64,000 nucleotides of DNA from positions 55,226 through 119,225 of the forward strand of contig CABIVS010000017.1 in the NCBI GenBank assembly GCA_902362375.1. Direction: 5' to 3'. Positions within the stretch are counted from its first letter, which is position 1. Every line of letters begins with the position of its first letter. Origin of the DNA: Bacteroidaceae bacterium (lineage in GTDB: Bacteria > Bacteroidota > Bacteroidia > Bacteroidales > Bacteroidaceae). Shown piece after piece: positions 7,926-17,729 of this stretch. A program made the translations under genes and the position numbers. The notes under the pieces are model-generated. The model saw nothing but the letters and a program-made list of their open reading frames with translations, searched no databases and was not told where the DNA came from.

Positions 7926-10900
7926 ATGAGAGAAAAACGATGGCTGCTATGTTTTTTAGTGGCAGTGTGTTGCACATTTAGCACATGGGCTCTACCGTCA
8001 CAGGATAAGACGGTAACTTTGAATCTGCATAATGTCTCTATCGAGACTGTTTTGGATGCAGTGAAGAAACAAACAGGAGTGAATATGTTGTATAATTCAC
8101 AAATGTTTAAAGGTGTTCCTCCGGTATCAATTAATGCAAAAAATGAGAAATGGGAAGTCGCTCTGAAGTTAATTTTAAATCCTCAAGGATTTGATTATGT
8201 GGTGAAAGACGGTATTGTTGTTGTCCGTAAATTGCAGACCGAGAAGCGTGACAACCGCATCCATGGTACGGTTATTGATTCGAATAAGGAACCGATACCA
8301 GGAGCCAGCATTATTGTGAAAGGTACTCGTACGGGTACTTCTACTAATATTGAAGGTGAGTTTACGCTGGATGTGAAAAGTGACAAAGTGACTTTGGAAG
8401 TCTCTTTTATCGGTATGAAAAAGCAGATTCTTCAGGTAGATGCTACACGCAAGAAGATGATTGAGATTACTATGGTGGACGATGTGAAAACATTGGAGGA
8501 TGTAGTCGTTACAGGATATAGTAATATCCGTAAATCCAGTTTTACGGGTAGTTCTACGCAAATAACAGGTGATGAATTGCGTAAGGTGTCACAGACAAAT
8601 GTGCTTGATGCCATGCAGTCGTTTGATCCTTCTTTCCGCTTGATGACTAATACGCAATTTGGTTCCGATCCTAACGCATTACCTGAAATGTATATTCGTG
8701 GACGTTCAGGAGTAGGTGTCAGAGATTTGGATAAGAATCAATTGACCAAATCGAATCTGGAAAATAATCCGAATCTTCCTACATTTATTATGGATGGATT
8801 TGAGGTTAGCATCGAAAAGGTATATGACTTGGATCCTAGCCGCATAGAAAGTATGACTATATTGAAAGACGCTGCTGCTACGGCTATTTACGGTTCGCGT
8901 GCTGCTAATGGCGTGGTGGTAATCACTACGGTTGTTCCGAAACCGGGCGAAGTTCGTGTTTCTTACAATTTCACCGGTACATTGGAAATGCCCGATTTGC
9001 GCGACTATAGTTTGGCGAACGCTTCGGAGAAACTGGAAATGGAACGTCTTGCCGGACTTTTCGATAATAATGATTTTGGTACTGAGATCTATGATTACAA
9101 CCGGAAGTTTGCTGAGATTCAACGTGGTGTGGATACTGACTGGATGGTATTGCCTCTGCGAAATGCATTCGATCATAAACACAGTCTTTTTATAGAAGGA
9201 GGTACGCAGAATTTGCGTTGGGGTGTAGATGCATCTTATAATGGAGCGAACGGTGTGATGAAAGGTTCCGGTCGTGATCGTTACAGTGTTGGTTTCTCCT
9301 TGGATTATCGAATGAAGTCTTTACAAGTGAAAAACACGGTATCGTTTACTCATTCCAAATCTAAAGAGTCGCCTTATGGTTCTTTTAGTGATTATACTAT
9401 TCTACAGCCGTATGATACACCTTATAATGATAACGGTACATTGAAAGAATATTTAAAATTTTCGCAAGTTAGTGGTGGGCGCACGGCTAAAAACCCATTA
9501 TATGAAGCGACTCTTGGCAATTATACTTGGAGTGCTTATGATGAAGTATCTAATAATTTGAGCTTGAATTGGTATTTAACTGATTATTGGACCGTCAGGG
9601 GGCAATTCAGTGTGAACCGCAAGTATTCTAGCGGAGAACGGTTCATCGATCCGTTATCTTCAAAAACAACCGCTTCCCCTCGTGACGGTGGGCATAATTT
9701 GGGTGACCTTTATGTAGATAATGGGAATAATTTGAGTTGGAATGCGAATGCAGCCTTGTATTATACACGTTCTTTCAATAAACATAATTTGAATCTGTCT
9801 GTGGCGTGGGAGGCATCTTCCGGCTCATCAGATGCGACAAATGCTCATTATCGCGGATTTCCGAGCGGACAATTCCATTCACCGAATTATGCGGCCGAGA
9901 TATATGAAAAACCGTCGCGTACCGAAAATACTTCACGTATGGTCAGTACGTGGGCTACCGGAAACTATACATGGAATGATATTTATCTGGCTGATTTCTC
10001 AGTACGTTTTGATGGGTCGTCTGATTTTGGGTCCAATCAACGTTGGGCACCGTTCTTCTCCGGAGGTTTGGGAGTGAACATTCATAATTATGAGTTCTTA
10101 AAAGGAAACGAGATAGTCAATAAATTGAAGGTACGTGCATCGTATGGTCGGACAGGTAAGGCTAGTTTCCCATCTTACGCCGCAACAACCATGTATGAAT
10201 CACTTTTCGATGAATGGTATGCAACTGGTTTTGGAGCAGTGCTGAAAGCTTTAGGAAATAATGACTTGACTTGGGAAAAGACTGATAAATTTAATGTAGG
10301 TATTGAAATGCAGTTCTTGAATCAGCGCTTGACAGTGGATGTGGATTATTATCATGATAAAACCATCGATTTAGTGAACGACGTCAGTTTGTCTCAAACT
10401 TCAGGTTTCTCTAGTTATAAAGACAATATGGGTGAAGTATTGAATCAGGGATTCGAGTTGCAAGTACGTGGTGAAGTATTCCGTAATCGTGACTGGTTGG
10501 TGGCTCTGTGGGGAAATATGGCACACAACAAGAATAAGATTGTGAAAATATCAGATTCACAACGTGCCTACAATCAGCGAGTAAAAGAGTTTTATCAGAA
10601 TATAGTGAATGAAGAGTATGGTAAATATAATTCTAAATATGGAGTACCTATTTCTCAATATGAGGAAGGACAGTCACTTACTTCTATCTGGGCTGTGAAG
10701 TCTTTGGGTATTGATCCCACTACAGGTAAGGAAATATTCTTGAATCGTGATGGTAGTGTGTCTGATACTTGGAATGCCACTCAGGAAGTGGTTGTTGGTA
10801 ATACTGAACCTAAATTCAACGGTTCTGTTGGGTTTAATCTTGCCTATAAAGCATGGAGCTTGTTTGCGGCTTTCCAATACGAATGGGGCGGACAGGAGTA

Positions 10901-11267
10901 TAACCAGACCTTGGTGGATCGGGTGGAAAACGCTAGAATACAATATCAAAATGTAGACTTGCGTGTGTTGACCGACAGATGGAAACAACCGGGAGATATT
11001 GCTCAGTTTAAAGATATTAAAAATGCTGATAATGTTACTATGCCGACTTCACGCTTCGTTCAGGACAAGGCTTATCTGCGCTTGAGTGCATTGACTTTGA
11101 GCTATGATTTTAATCGGGAGTGGATAAAGAAACATTTGGGGATGAATATGCTCCGATTGGAAGCAAGTACACGCGATTTTATTAACTGGAATTCTATCCG
11201 TCAGGAGCGAGGCTTAAGCTATCCGAAGTCATGGACGGTCGATTTCTCTATTAAAGCACAATTCTAA
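7926..11267 (+). CDS. SusC/RagA-family TonB-dependent outer-membrane transporter with STN domain (locus 1)
   Basis: Outer-membrane importer that forms a lidded complex with the SusD next to it. 1113 residues: signal peptide (1-22), STN signalling domain at about 29-98, carboxypeptidase-regulatory-like domain at about 112-190 (HGTVIDSNKEPIPGASIIVKG), TonB plug at about 200-330 with the SusC signature around MDGFEVSIEKVYDLDPSRIES and AAATAIYGSRAANGVVVITT, then the beta-barrel ending in phenylalanine. The STN domain fits control through the upstream FecR/sigma pair. All enzymes downstream are peptidases, so peptides are the likely cargo, as for RagAB of Porphyromonas. Its paralogue in locus 2 is similar over the full length. 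Confidence 0.93.
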   Translation: MREKRWLLCFLVAVCCTFSTWALPSQDKTVTLNLHNVSIETVLDAVKKQTGVNMLYNSQMFKGVPPVSINAKNEKWEVALKLILNPQGFDYVVKDGIVVVRKLQTEKRDNRIHGTVIDSNKEPIPGASIIVKGTRTGTSTNIEGEFTLDVKSDKVTLEVSFIGMKKQILQVDATRKKMIEITMVDDVKTLEDVVVTGYSNIRKSSFTGSSTQITGDELRKVSQTNVLDAMQSFDPSFRLMTNTQFGSDPNALPEMYIRGRSGVGVRDLDKNQLTKSNLENNPNLPTFIMDGFEVSIEKVYDLDPSRIESMTILKDAAATAIYGSRAANGVVVITTVVPKPGEVRVSYNFTGTLEMPDLRDYSLANASEKLEMERLAGLFDNNDFGTEIYDYNRKFAEIQRGVDTDWMVLPLRNAFDHKHSLFIEGGTQNLRWGVDASYNGANGVMKGSGRDRYSVGFSLDYRMKSLQVKNTVSFTHSKSKESPYGSFSDYTILQPYDTPYNDNGTLKEYLKFSQVSGGRTAKNPLYEATLGNYTWSAYDEVSNNLSLNWYLTDYWTVRGQFSVNRKYSSGERFIDPLSSKTTASPRDGGHNLGDLYVDNGNNLSWNANAALYYTRSFNKHNLNLSVAWEASSGSSDATNAHYRGFPSGQFHSPNYAAEIYEKPSRTENTSRMVSTWATGNYTWNDIYLADFSVRFDGSSDFGSNQRWAPFFSGGLGVNIHNYEFLKGNEIVNKLKVRASYGRTGKASFPSYAATTMYESLFDEWYATGFGAVLKALGNNDLTWEKTDKFNVGIEMQFLNQRLTVDVDYYHDKTIDLVNDVSLSQTSGFSSYKDNMGEVLNQGFELQVRGEVFRNRDWLVALWGNMAHNKNKIVKISDSQRAYNQRVKEFYQNIVNEEYGKYNSKYGVPISQYEEGQSLTSIWAVKSLGIDPTTGKEIFLNRDGSVSDTWNATQEVVVGNTEPKFNGSVGFNLAYKAWSLFAAFQYEWGGQEYNQTLVDRVENARIQYQNVDLRVLTDRWKQPGDIAQFKDIKNADNVTMPTSRFVQDKAYLRLSALTLSYDFNREWIKKHLGMNMLRLEASTRDFINWNSIRQERGLSYPKSWTVDFSIKAQF

Positions 11268-11277
11268 GTATACCATT

Positions 11278-12792
11278 ATGATACAAAAAATATATACTAC
11301 GTTTATTTCTTTTGCGTTTGTAGCCTTGACTCTTTCTTCGTGTTCAGATTGGCTGGACCTTTATCCTTCCGACGAGATAAAGGAGGAATATTTGTTCTCT
11401 TCCGGTGATGGTTTTCGTACAGCGACGAATGGTATTTACCGGAAAATGGCTACTTTCGATTTGTATGGAAGTAACCTTACTTGGGGGATTCTGGATGCCT
11501 GGGCACAGGCTTATTACATAGAACAAGCTCCAAGTATAGCTGGTGGTACCCCCATGAGAAAGATTGCAAATCTTGCTTTTAAAAATACCGAATTGGTTCC
11601 TGTTACTGATGCAATGTGGAATGCTGCTTGGAATGTGGTTGCCAATTGTAATGAATTGGCTCAGCAAGCTGCTCAAGCTGACCCTAGTCTTTTTTACGGG
11701 CTTGACGGTGAACGTCAGATGATTTTGGGAGAAGCTATTGGATTGCGTGCATTTGTACAATTTGATTTGCTTCGTATTTATGCTCCGTCTCCTTCATCTG
11801 TTGGTTTCAGAGAAGATAACCGTACTTTTATTCCTTATGTCAATGTTTATCCTAGTTATGTTAACGATCATCAGACGGTTAGTTATTGTTTGGAACAGAT
11901 TATTGCTGATCTGAAGGAAGCACAGCGTATATTGGGGGAAGTCGATAAAGAATCCAAAATGGGCACAGACTCTAGATTTGACATCAATGAGCTTTCACAA
12001 AGCCTGTTTGCTGGATCTAGGGGATATCGTTTGAATTATTATGCGGTAACAGCAGAACTAGCTCGTGTTTATTTGTATGCAGGAAAGAATGCGGAAGCTT
12101 ATGCAGAAGCCAAAAAAATCATTGATGAGGAAAGTGAAACAGGTTATTTTAAAGCATCAACCAGTTCATCCGGTTTCAGGAATGGAAATATGAAGATGTA
12201 TAATGATATTATTTTTGGGCTTTATTCCCCCAAGGAATTGGTGGAATGGGATCTGGAAATAAATCATAGTTCCGATGGCTCTAGTGAGGAACATTATCTG
12301 TGTCTTGATAGTGAGGTGGCAAAAGAATTGTATGGAGATGAAAAAGACAGTGACTGGCGGTTTAAGTATCAACTGGAAGAAAAGTATTATGGATTTTATT
12401 ATCGTACCTTGAAATATTACAAACAGACGGAGAGTACTACTGTCGGAATAACAAATAATCAGACAATTCCTATGATACGTATGTCTGAAGTGTATTACAT
12501 TGCCGCTGAAGCAATTTTTGATACTAATCCCCAAGAAGCGCAGGGGTATTTGGAATTGGTAAAGAAAGGAAGAGGAGTATCAAAGAAATTTGATAATGTC
12601 ACAAATAAGTCAGAGTTTATAAACTTGCTGGTAAATGATGCCCGTCGTGAGTTCTTAGGTGAAGGACAGATTTTCTATATGTATAAACGGTTGAATAGGA
12701 CGATGCCTGCCAGTTCTTATTATAGTAATCCCGTGTTACCAACTGACGAAAATATGATATTACCCAAGCCCGATTCGGAATCAAACATTTAA
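11278..12792 (+). CDS. SusD/RagB-family surface lipoprotein (locus 1)
   Basis: Substrate-binding lid of the SusC transporter, a lipoprotein of 504 residues. The lipobox LSSC gives acylated Cys22, followed by the family start SDWLDLYPSDEI. SusD tetratricopeptide-like helices include NYYAVTAELARVYLYAGKNAEAYAEAKKII, and the family C-terminal blocks IPMIRMSEVYYIAAEAI and DARREFLGEGQIFYMYKRLNR are present. It begins 10 bp after susC, so the two are translated from one message. The ligand is not known; context suggests peptide. Confidence 0.92.
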   Translation: MIQKIYTTFISFAFVALTLSSCSDWLDLYPSDEIKEEYLFSSGDGFRTATNGIYRKMATFDLYGSNLTWGILDAWAQAYYIEQAPSIAGGTPMRKIANLAFKNTELVPVTDAMWNAAWNVVANCNELAQQAAQADPSLFYGLDGERQMILGEAIGLRAFVQFDLLRIYAPSPSSVGFREDNRTFIPYVNVYPSYVNDHQTVSYCLEQIIADLKEAQRILGEVDKESKMGTDSRFDINELSQSLFAGSRGYRLNYYAVTAELARVYLYAGKNAEAYAEAKKIIDEESETGYFKASTSSSGFRNGNMKMYNDIIFGLYSPKELVEWDLEINHSSDGSSEEHYLCLDSEVAKELYGDEKDSDWRFKYQLEEKYYGFYYRTLKYYKQTESTTVGITNNQTIPMIRMSEVYYIAAEAIFDTNPQEAQGYLELVKKGRGVSKKFDNVTNKSEFINLLVNDARREFLGEGQIFYMYKRLNRTMPASSYYSNPVLPTDENMILPKPDSESNI

Positions 12793-12833
12793 GTGTGATA
12801 CTATTTTAGAATAACTACTTAAAAGAAACGAAA

Positions 12834-13592
12834 ATGAAGAAAAGATATGCTATATGGGGAGTGTTGTTTTACAGCGTATGTCTGATGCTCGCTTCATGTG
12901 AAGAGAAGGGATTGTTGGTCAGCAGCAACGACACAGCCTATTTGAAATTCGTTAACGATATGACTAAGGATACTACTACAGTATCTTTTAAAATGTATAA
13001 TGAAGGTGAGGATGCTGAGATACCGATAGAGGTTTCTGTTTATGGGCAGATGCAGGATGAAGATTTACATTTCAATATAATTGCAGATGTCGAACGTACT
13101 ACTTTGCCGGCTAATTTGTATGTATTGCCTGCAGATTGTAAGATTAGAAAAGGATTGCTTACGGATACTATTTATGTAACATTGAAGAATGATCCGATAT
13201 TGAGGACAGAAACGAAGATATTAGCGTTGCAGGTTGTAGAAGCAAATACAGTGAAACAAGGTGATTATTTGTATTCGCGTGCTCTCATTTCTGTTACCGA
13301 TCGTTTGTTTAAGCCCGACTGGTGGTCGGTGAACGATGCTGGGACGGAGGAAAATCCAGGAAATTCGGTTGATTGGTATTATTTAGGTGAGTACTCAGAA
13401 AAAAAGTATCAGATGTTTTTGGACGAGTTGAAAAAGGATGATATGGTATTTGATGGAAAGAACAAGCAGGTGTTGCGTAAATATTCATTGAGATTGAAGA
13501 ATACCTTGAAGCAGATGAACGCAGGAAAGGATATGAAAGATTGGGTGAAAGATGAGAATAATAATGTGATTACTGTAGAAGTGGCAGGGTAA
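12834..13592 (+). CDS. DUF4843-like lipoprotein (locus 1)
   Basis: Lipoprotein of 252 residues with lipobox LASC (Cys22). After the N-terminus comes a beta-rich domain starting TAYLKFVNDMTKDTTTVSFKMYNEG, and a late block RLFKPDWWSVNDAG matching LWWTKDVETVYLG in the locus 2 copy. This order (beta domain, then a short helical tail) is what I know as DUF4843, which recurs directly after SusD in peptidase-associated Bacteroides loci. The function is unknown; it is probably an accessory surface binding protein. Confidence 0.75.
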   Translation: MKKRYAIWGVLFYSVCLMLASCEEKGLLVSSNDTAYLKFVNDMTKDTTTVSFKMYNEGEDAEIPIEVSVYGQMQDEDLHFNIIADVERTTLPANLYVLPADCKIRKGLLTDTIYVTLKNDPILRTETKILALQVVEANTVKQGDYLYSRALISVTDRLFKPDWWSVNDAGTEENPGNSVDWYYLGEYSEKKYQMFLDELKKDDMVFDGKNKQVLRKYSLRLKNTLKQMNAGKDMKDWVKDENNNVITVEVAG

Positions 13593-13610
13593 ATTATAAA
13601 ATTGCAAAGT

Positions 13611-15317
13611 ATGAAAAAATTAGGAATATATGCAGTGATAGTAGTTTTAGTCGGAGTTGTTTCCAGTTGCTTGGATGATGATAACAACTATAACTACAAG
13701 CTGATAAATGAAATGCAAGGTGGTGCACTCAATTTTGAGAACTTTAATTTGGATTATAGTGTGATAGAAGGAGAAGAATTGGTATTGGCACCTACTTTTA
13801 AGTTTACAATAGATAGTATTACACCGGATGTCAGCTATGAATGGTATGTAGATAAGAAGTTGCAGACAGGCGAAACAGGTCCCACTTATACATTTAAAGC
13901 CGAAAAGAGTGGCACATATCAAGTGACATTTGCGGTAACAGATAATAAGACGGGAGTTCAGTTCGGGAAATCCACAACCATTAATGTGAGATCTATCTAT
14001 CAGCGTGGCTGGGTGATTTTGTCGAATGATGGTGGGAGATCTGTGCTCCATTTCATTGTGCCTACAACACAACGTTATCAGGTAACGTATGGTGGAGAGA
14101 CGTTTACTCGCGATTCGTTGGTTTATCATATAGTAAAACGTGATATTGTCTCCAATCTTGGTTCAAATCCGAAAGGGTTAATGAACAATATTGGTGAAAT
14201 GGATTATAATAGCGAGTATGGGATTGGCGTGTATGATGAGTTGGTGGTGAAGCAAGATCGATGGGTCGAACTTAATGGCAATACGTTGGAACGCGAGGTA
14301 TATACGGATGAAGAATTTCACGGAGATATCCCAGCTGATTTTTCTCCGGTAGAAGCTGCTATGACTTTTTCATCCAAAGCACTACTGGACGAGAATGGAT
14401 TGATTTATTGGGAAAAAAAGGCGGATATAACGGATTTTCATGCGGGTACTTATATGCCCATAGGATTGAATAATAATACTCGGTTCAGTCGTTTATTCCA
14501 AGCCTACAAGTTTAATAACAATATTACAGATGTGATGCTTGCATTGACGGAAGAAGATAATTCATTGGTGGGAATCTTGGATATGGGATATGCTACTAAT
14601 GGTACAGTGATTACTGAAAATTCCAGCTATACAAGTGGAAATATGTATAATATCACTGATCCGAGTGGAGAAGATCATTTCTCGAATATAGAGAAGACTG
14701 TGGTGGATGCATTACCCGCTCCATACAACTCTGGGAATGATATAACATCAGCTGAACCATATTGGACAGTTCTGCTGAAAGATGAAGCAACATCGGTGTA
14801 TGAATTACGTTATTTCGGACTGGAGGCTGAAAGAAGGTATGTTGGTTGCTTGGAAGGTTGGTATTACGAGGCTTCTTTGGGCCTTATCAATGATTATCGT
14901 GGTATGGCTAATTTTGGAAACAAGCGTTATGCGGTCATTGCCAGCGGAAACCAACTTTATTATTATCAATATGGTTGGGATGCTTATGGAGATGTGGAAT
15001 ATAGAGGTGAATTGATGCCATTGGGGGAACCGTTACCTGCGGCTGTTAAGACGTTGTCGGGTATGGATGTAACCACTAACTTATATAAACAGAAGTATCC
15101 TTATGCCGGGCAATTAGGAGTTGCTTTGGAAGACGGAAGTTTCTATATATACAGTGTTGTAGAAACAAGATTGGAAGATGGGACGTGTACGGCGGTTTCT
15201 CTTAAACAACAATTCCCGAATGAAACCACTTCGGAAGAAAACAAGAAGTTTGGTAAAATAGTAGATGTTCTTTATAAACTGGGACGCGGTATGGATTATA
15301 TGTCATTTGCGTTCTAG
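13611..15317 (+). CDS. PKD-like family lipoprotein (locus 1)
   Basis: Lipoprotein of 568 residues, lipobox VSSC (Cys20), then DDDNNYNYKLINEM. The first part (about 45-130) looks like one PKD/immunoglobulin-type domain (YEWYVDKKLQTGETGPTYTFKAEKSGTYQVTFAVTDNKTG). The remainder looks like a beta-propeller-like region with repeated Trp/Tyr-Gly strands and ends in DVLYKLGRGMDY. A TTG three codons upstream is in frame, but ATG 13611 gives the proper signal peptide. The locus 2 protein has the same design. It is likely a surface ligand-binding partner of SusCD. Confidence 0.75.
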   Translation: MKKLGIYAVIVVLVGVVSSCLDDDNNYNYKLINEMQGGALNFENFNLDYSVIEGEELVLAPTFKFTIDSITPDVSYEWYVDKKLQTGETGPTYTFKAEKSGTYQVTFAVTDNKTGVQFGKSTTINVRSIYQRGWVILSNDGGRSVLHFIVPTTQRYQVTYGGETFTRDSLVYHIVKRDIVSNLGSNPKGLMNNIGEMDYNSEYGIGVYDELVVKQDRWVELNGNTLEREVYTDEEFHGDIPADFSPVEAAMTFSSKALLDENGLIYWEKKADITDFHAGTYMPIGLNNNTRFSRLFQAYKFNNNITDVMLALTEEDNSLVGILDMGYATNGTVITENSSYTSGNMYNITDPSGEDHFSNIEKTVVDALPAPYNSGNDITSAEPYWTVLLKDEATSVYELRYFGLEAERRYVGCLEGWYYEASLGLINDYRGMANFGNKRYAVIASGNQLYYYQYGWDAYGDVEYRGELMPLGEPLPAAVKTLSGMDVTTNLYKQKYPYAGQLGVALEDGSFYIYSVVETRLEDGTCTAVSLKQQFPNETTSEENKKFGKIVDVLYKLGRGMDYMSFAF

Positions 15318-15356
15318 AAGAACTTTAAAAGCATTTTTTGATAATAAATAACCATT

Positions 15357-17711
15357 ATGGTATTAAAACAACTTTTTATTGCCGGCAGCTTGTCTTTTAC
15401 TCTTGCATTGCAAGGATGGGGACAGGCTTCTACTGGGCATGATACAGTACAAGCTAATTATGAATTGGCGGAGAAGTTTCATGAATTTACATTAGGGGGA
15501 AAACTGTCTAATAATAGTATGTCCCTTTATCCGCATGAAATCAATGATACGGATAATTTCTGGTTTGATTTTACGACTTCGGCAGGTAAACACTACTATT
15601 ATGTCAACCCCAAGGAGGGAAAGAAGGAGTTACTTTTCGATAACGAAGAAATGGCTATGTTGCTTTCCGGCTTAACTCATGAGGTTGTGAATTCGGTAAG
15701 ATTGGATCTGTCAGAATTAAAGTTTGCAAAAGATCAAAAGTCATTTGTATTCAGTTACAGGTCGAAAAAGTATGATTACAATCGAATTACCCGCAAATTG
15801 AAAGAGGTGCAGGAGAAAAAGGCAGATGACAGAGATGCCGAGCCGATATATTCATGGATGAATTTTTCTCCGGATAAGAAGTACATACTGTATGCGAAAG
15901 ACCATAACTTGTATGTGAAGGGCAACAAGGCATTGGGAGTAGACACTACGGAAGTGCAATTGACTACGGACGGAGTCCCTGATTTTTCGTATGCTCGTGA
16001 GGATGATGCGGGGGAGAATGGTGAAGTTCCTTCTAATGCTCGTTGGTGTCCTGATAGCCGGCATGCATATATTGTGCTTGATGATAATCGGAAATTGCGT
16101 GACTTTTGGGTGATTAACTCGATTTCGGACAAGCCGGAGTTGAAGAAATATAAGTATGAATTTCCGGGAGATAAATATGTAACCCAGAATGAACTTGTAA
16201 TCATTGATATTGTAGAGCGGACTGCGAGAAAAGCGAAGATACAAAAGTGGAATGACCAGTATGTGATGCCTTTTAATGTAACGTCGGATAGCAAGTATGT
16301 CTTTTTTGAACGTACCAAACGTACATGGGATGAGGTTGATGTGTGTTCGGTTAATATCTCTACCTTGGAAGTCAAAGAACTGATTCATGAGGTGGATAAG
16401 CCTTATCGTGATCCGCATGCACGTAGTGTGGAAGTGCTGAATGATGGAAAAGATATTCTATTTCGTTCCGAACGTACTGGGTGGGGACACTATTATCATT
16501 ACGACGGTCAAGGGAACCTGAAAAATGCGATATCTTCAGGACCGTGGGTAAGCGGACATATTGCCGCTATTGATACGCTGCAACGTACGGTTTATTTTTA
16601 TGGATATGGAGATGACCCGAAGATCAATCCGTTTTACTATCGTTTGTATAAGTCCAATATGGATCGCGAGGGAGCAACTCTACTCACTAAAGAAGACGGG
16701 CAGCATCGGGTAATCTTTTTGAAGTCTAAGCGCTACTTTATTGATACATTCTCAAGAGTCGATATGGAGCCGAAGATATTATTGAAGGATAATACCGGCA
16801 AGGTGATTATGGAGCTGGCAAAACCTGATTTAAGTCAAGTATATGCTGCTGGCTGGAAGAAACCGGAAAATTTTGTGGTGAAAGCTGCCGATAATGTTAC
16901 AGATTTGTATGGAGTGATGTGGAAGCCGTCTAACTTTGATCCGGAAAAGAAATATCCGATTATCTCGGTTGTTTATCCGGGGCCATACTTTGGGTTTGTA
17001 CCTACTAACTTTACGTTGGATGATAGCTATTGTACTCGTATGGCGCAGCTTGGCTTTATTGTAATCACTGTAGGACATAGGGGAGATACTCCGATGCGGG
17101 GAAAGACATATCACCGTTATGGTTACGGCAATATGCGTGATTATCCGTTGGCAGATGACAAATATGCTATTGAGCAGTTGGCTCAACGTCACTCGTTTAT
17201 TGACGGTCAGAAAGTTGGTATCTACGGACATTCCGGTGGCGGATTTATGGCTGCAGCTGCTATCTGTACTTATCCTGATTTTTATACGGCAGCTGTCTCT
17301 TGCTCTGGGAACCATGATAACAGTATCTATAATCGTGGTTGGGGAGAATGTTACAACGGTGTAAGAGAAGTAGAGAAAGTGGTGAAAGACAGTTTGGGCA
17401 ATGAGACTAAAGATTATGAATACAAGTTTAGCGTAAAGTCGAATGCTGAGATTGCCAAAAATTTGAAAGGACACTTGATGCTTGTCACTGGAGATATGGA
17501 TAAGAACGTGAATCCTGCACATACATACCGTATGGCGCAGGCTTTGATTGAGGCCGGTAAGGATTTTGATATGCTTGTCATTCCCGGAGCCGGTCATGGG
17601 TACGGTTCTGCCGATAAGTATTTTGAGAAGAAAATGTACCGTTTCTTTGCCAAACATTTGCTAGGTGATGCCCGTGCAGACTATTGGGGAGATATTAACC
17701 GTAGTAAATAA
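15357..17711 (+). CDS. S9 family peptidase, dipeptidyl-peptidase IV type (copy A)
   Basis: Exported serine peptidase of 784 residues. It has a signal peptide (cleavage probably after GWGQA, no lipobox), a DPP-IV-type N-terminal beta-propeller (about 100-520), and an alpha/beta-hydrolase catalytic domain (about 560-780). The expected triad is present: Ser626 in GHSGGG, Asp715 in GDMDKNV, His747 in GAGHGYG. S9B enzymes usually release dipeptides from peptide N-termini. It is one of three S9 genes in a row and is close in sequence to copy B throughout, so the pair arose by duplication. It probably acts in the periplasm on imported peptides. Confidence 0.9.
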   Translation: MVLKQLFIAGSLSFTLALQGWGQASTGHDTVQANYELAEKFHEFTLGGKLSNNSMSLYPHEINDTDNFWFDFTTSAGKHYYYVNPKEGKKELLFDNEEMAMLLSGLTHEVVNSVRLDLSELKFAKDQKSFVFSYRSKKYDYNRITRKLKEVQEKKADDRDAEPIYSWMNFSPDKKYILYAKDHNLYVKGNKALGVDTTEVQLTTDGVPDFSYAREDDAGENGEVPSNARWCPDSRHAYIVLDDNRKLRDFWVINSISDKPELKKYKYEFPGDKYVTQNELVIIDIVERTARKAKIQKWNDQYVMPFNVTSDSKYVFFERTKRTWDEVDVCSVNISTLEVKELIHEVDKPYRDPHARSVEVLNDGKDILFRSERTGWGHYYHYDGQGNLKNAISSGPWVSGHIAAIDTLQRTVYFYGYGDDPKINPFYYRLYKSNMDREGATLLTKEDGQHRVIFLKSKRYFIDTFSRVDMEPKILLKDNTGKVIMELAKPDLSQVYAAGWKKPENFVVKAADNVTDLYGVMWKPSNFDPEKKYPIISVVYPGPYFGFVPTNFTLDDSYCTRMAQLGFIVITVGHRGDTPMRGKTYHRYGYGNMRDYPLADDKYAIEQLAQRHSFIDGQKVGIYGHSGGGFMAAAAICTYPDFYTAAVSCSGNHDNSIYNRGWGECYNGVREVEKVVKDSLGNETKDYEYKFSVKSNAEIAKNLKGHLMLVTGDMDKNVNPAHTYRMAQALIEAGKDFDMLVIPGAGHGYGSADKYFEKKMYRFFAKHLLGDARADYWGDINRSK

Positions 17712-17729
17712 GACAATAGATAAGATTTT

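Noticed and set aside
16830..17657. Long open frame (275 codons) antisense to the first S9 peptidase
   Set aside because: It is the codon-usage shadow of a well-supported gene; its translation is Ile/His/Arg-rich without domains. Similar shadows oppose SusC, SusD and the other peptidases.
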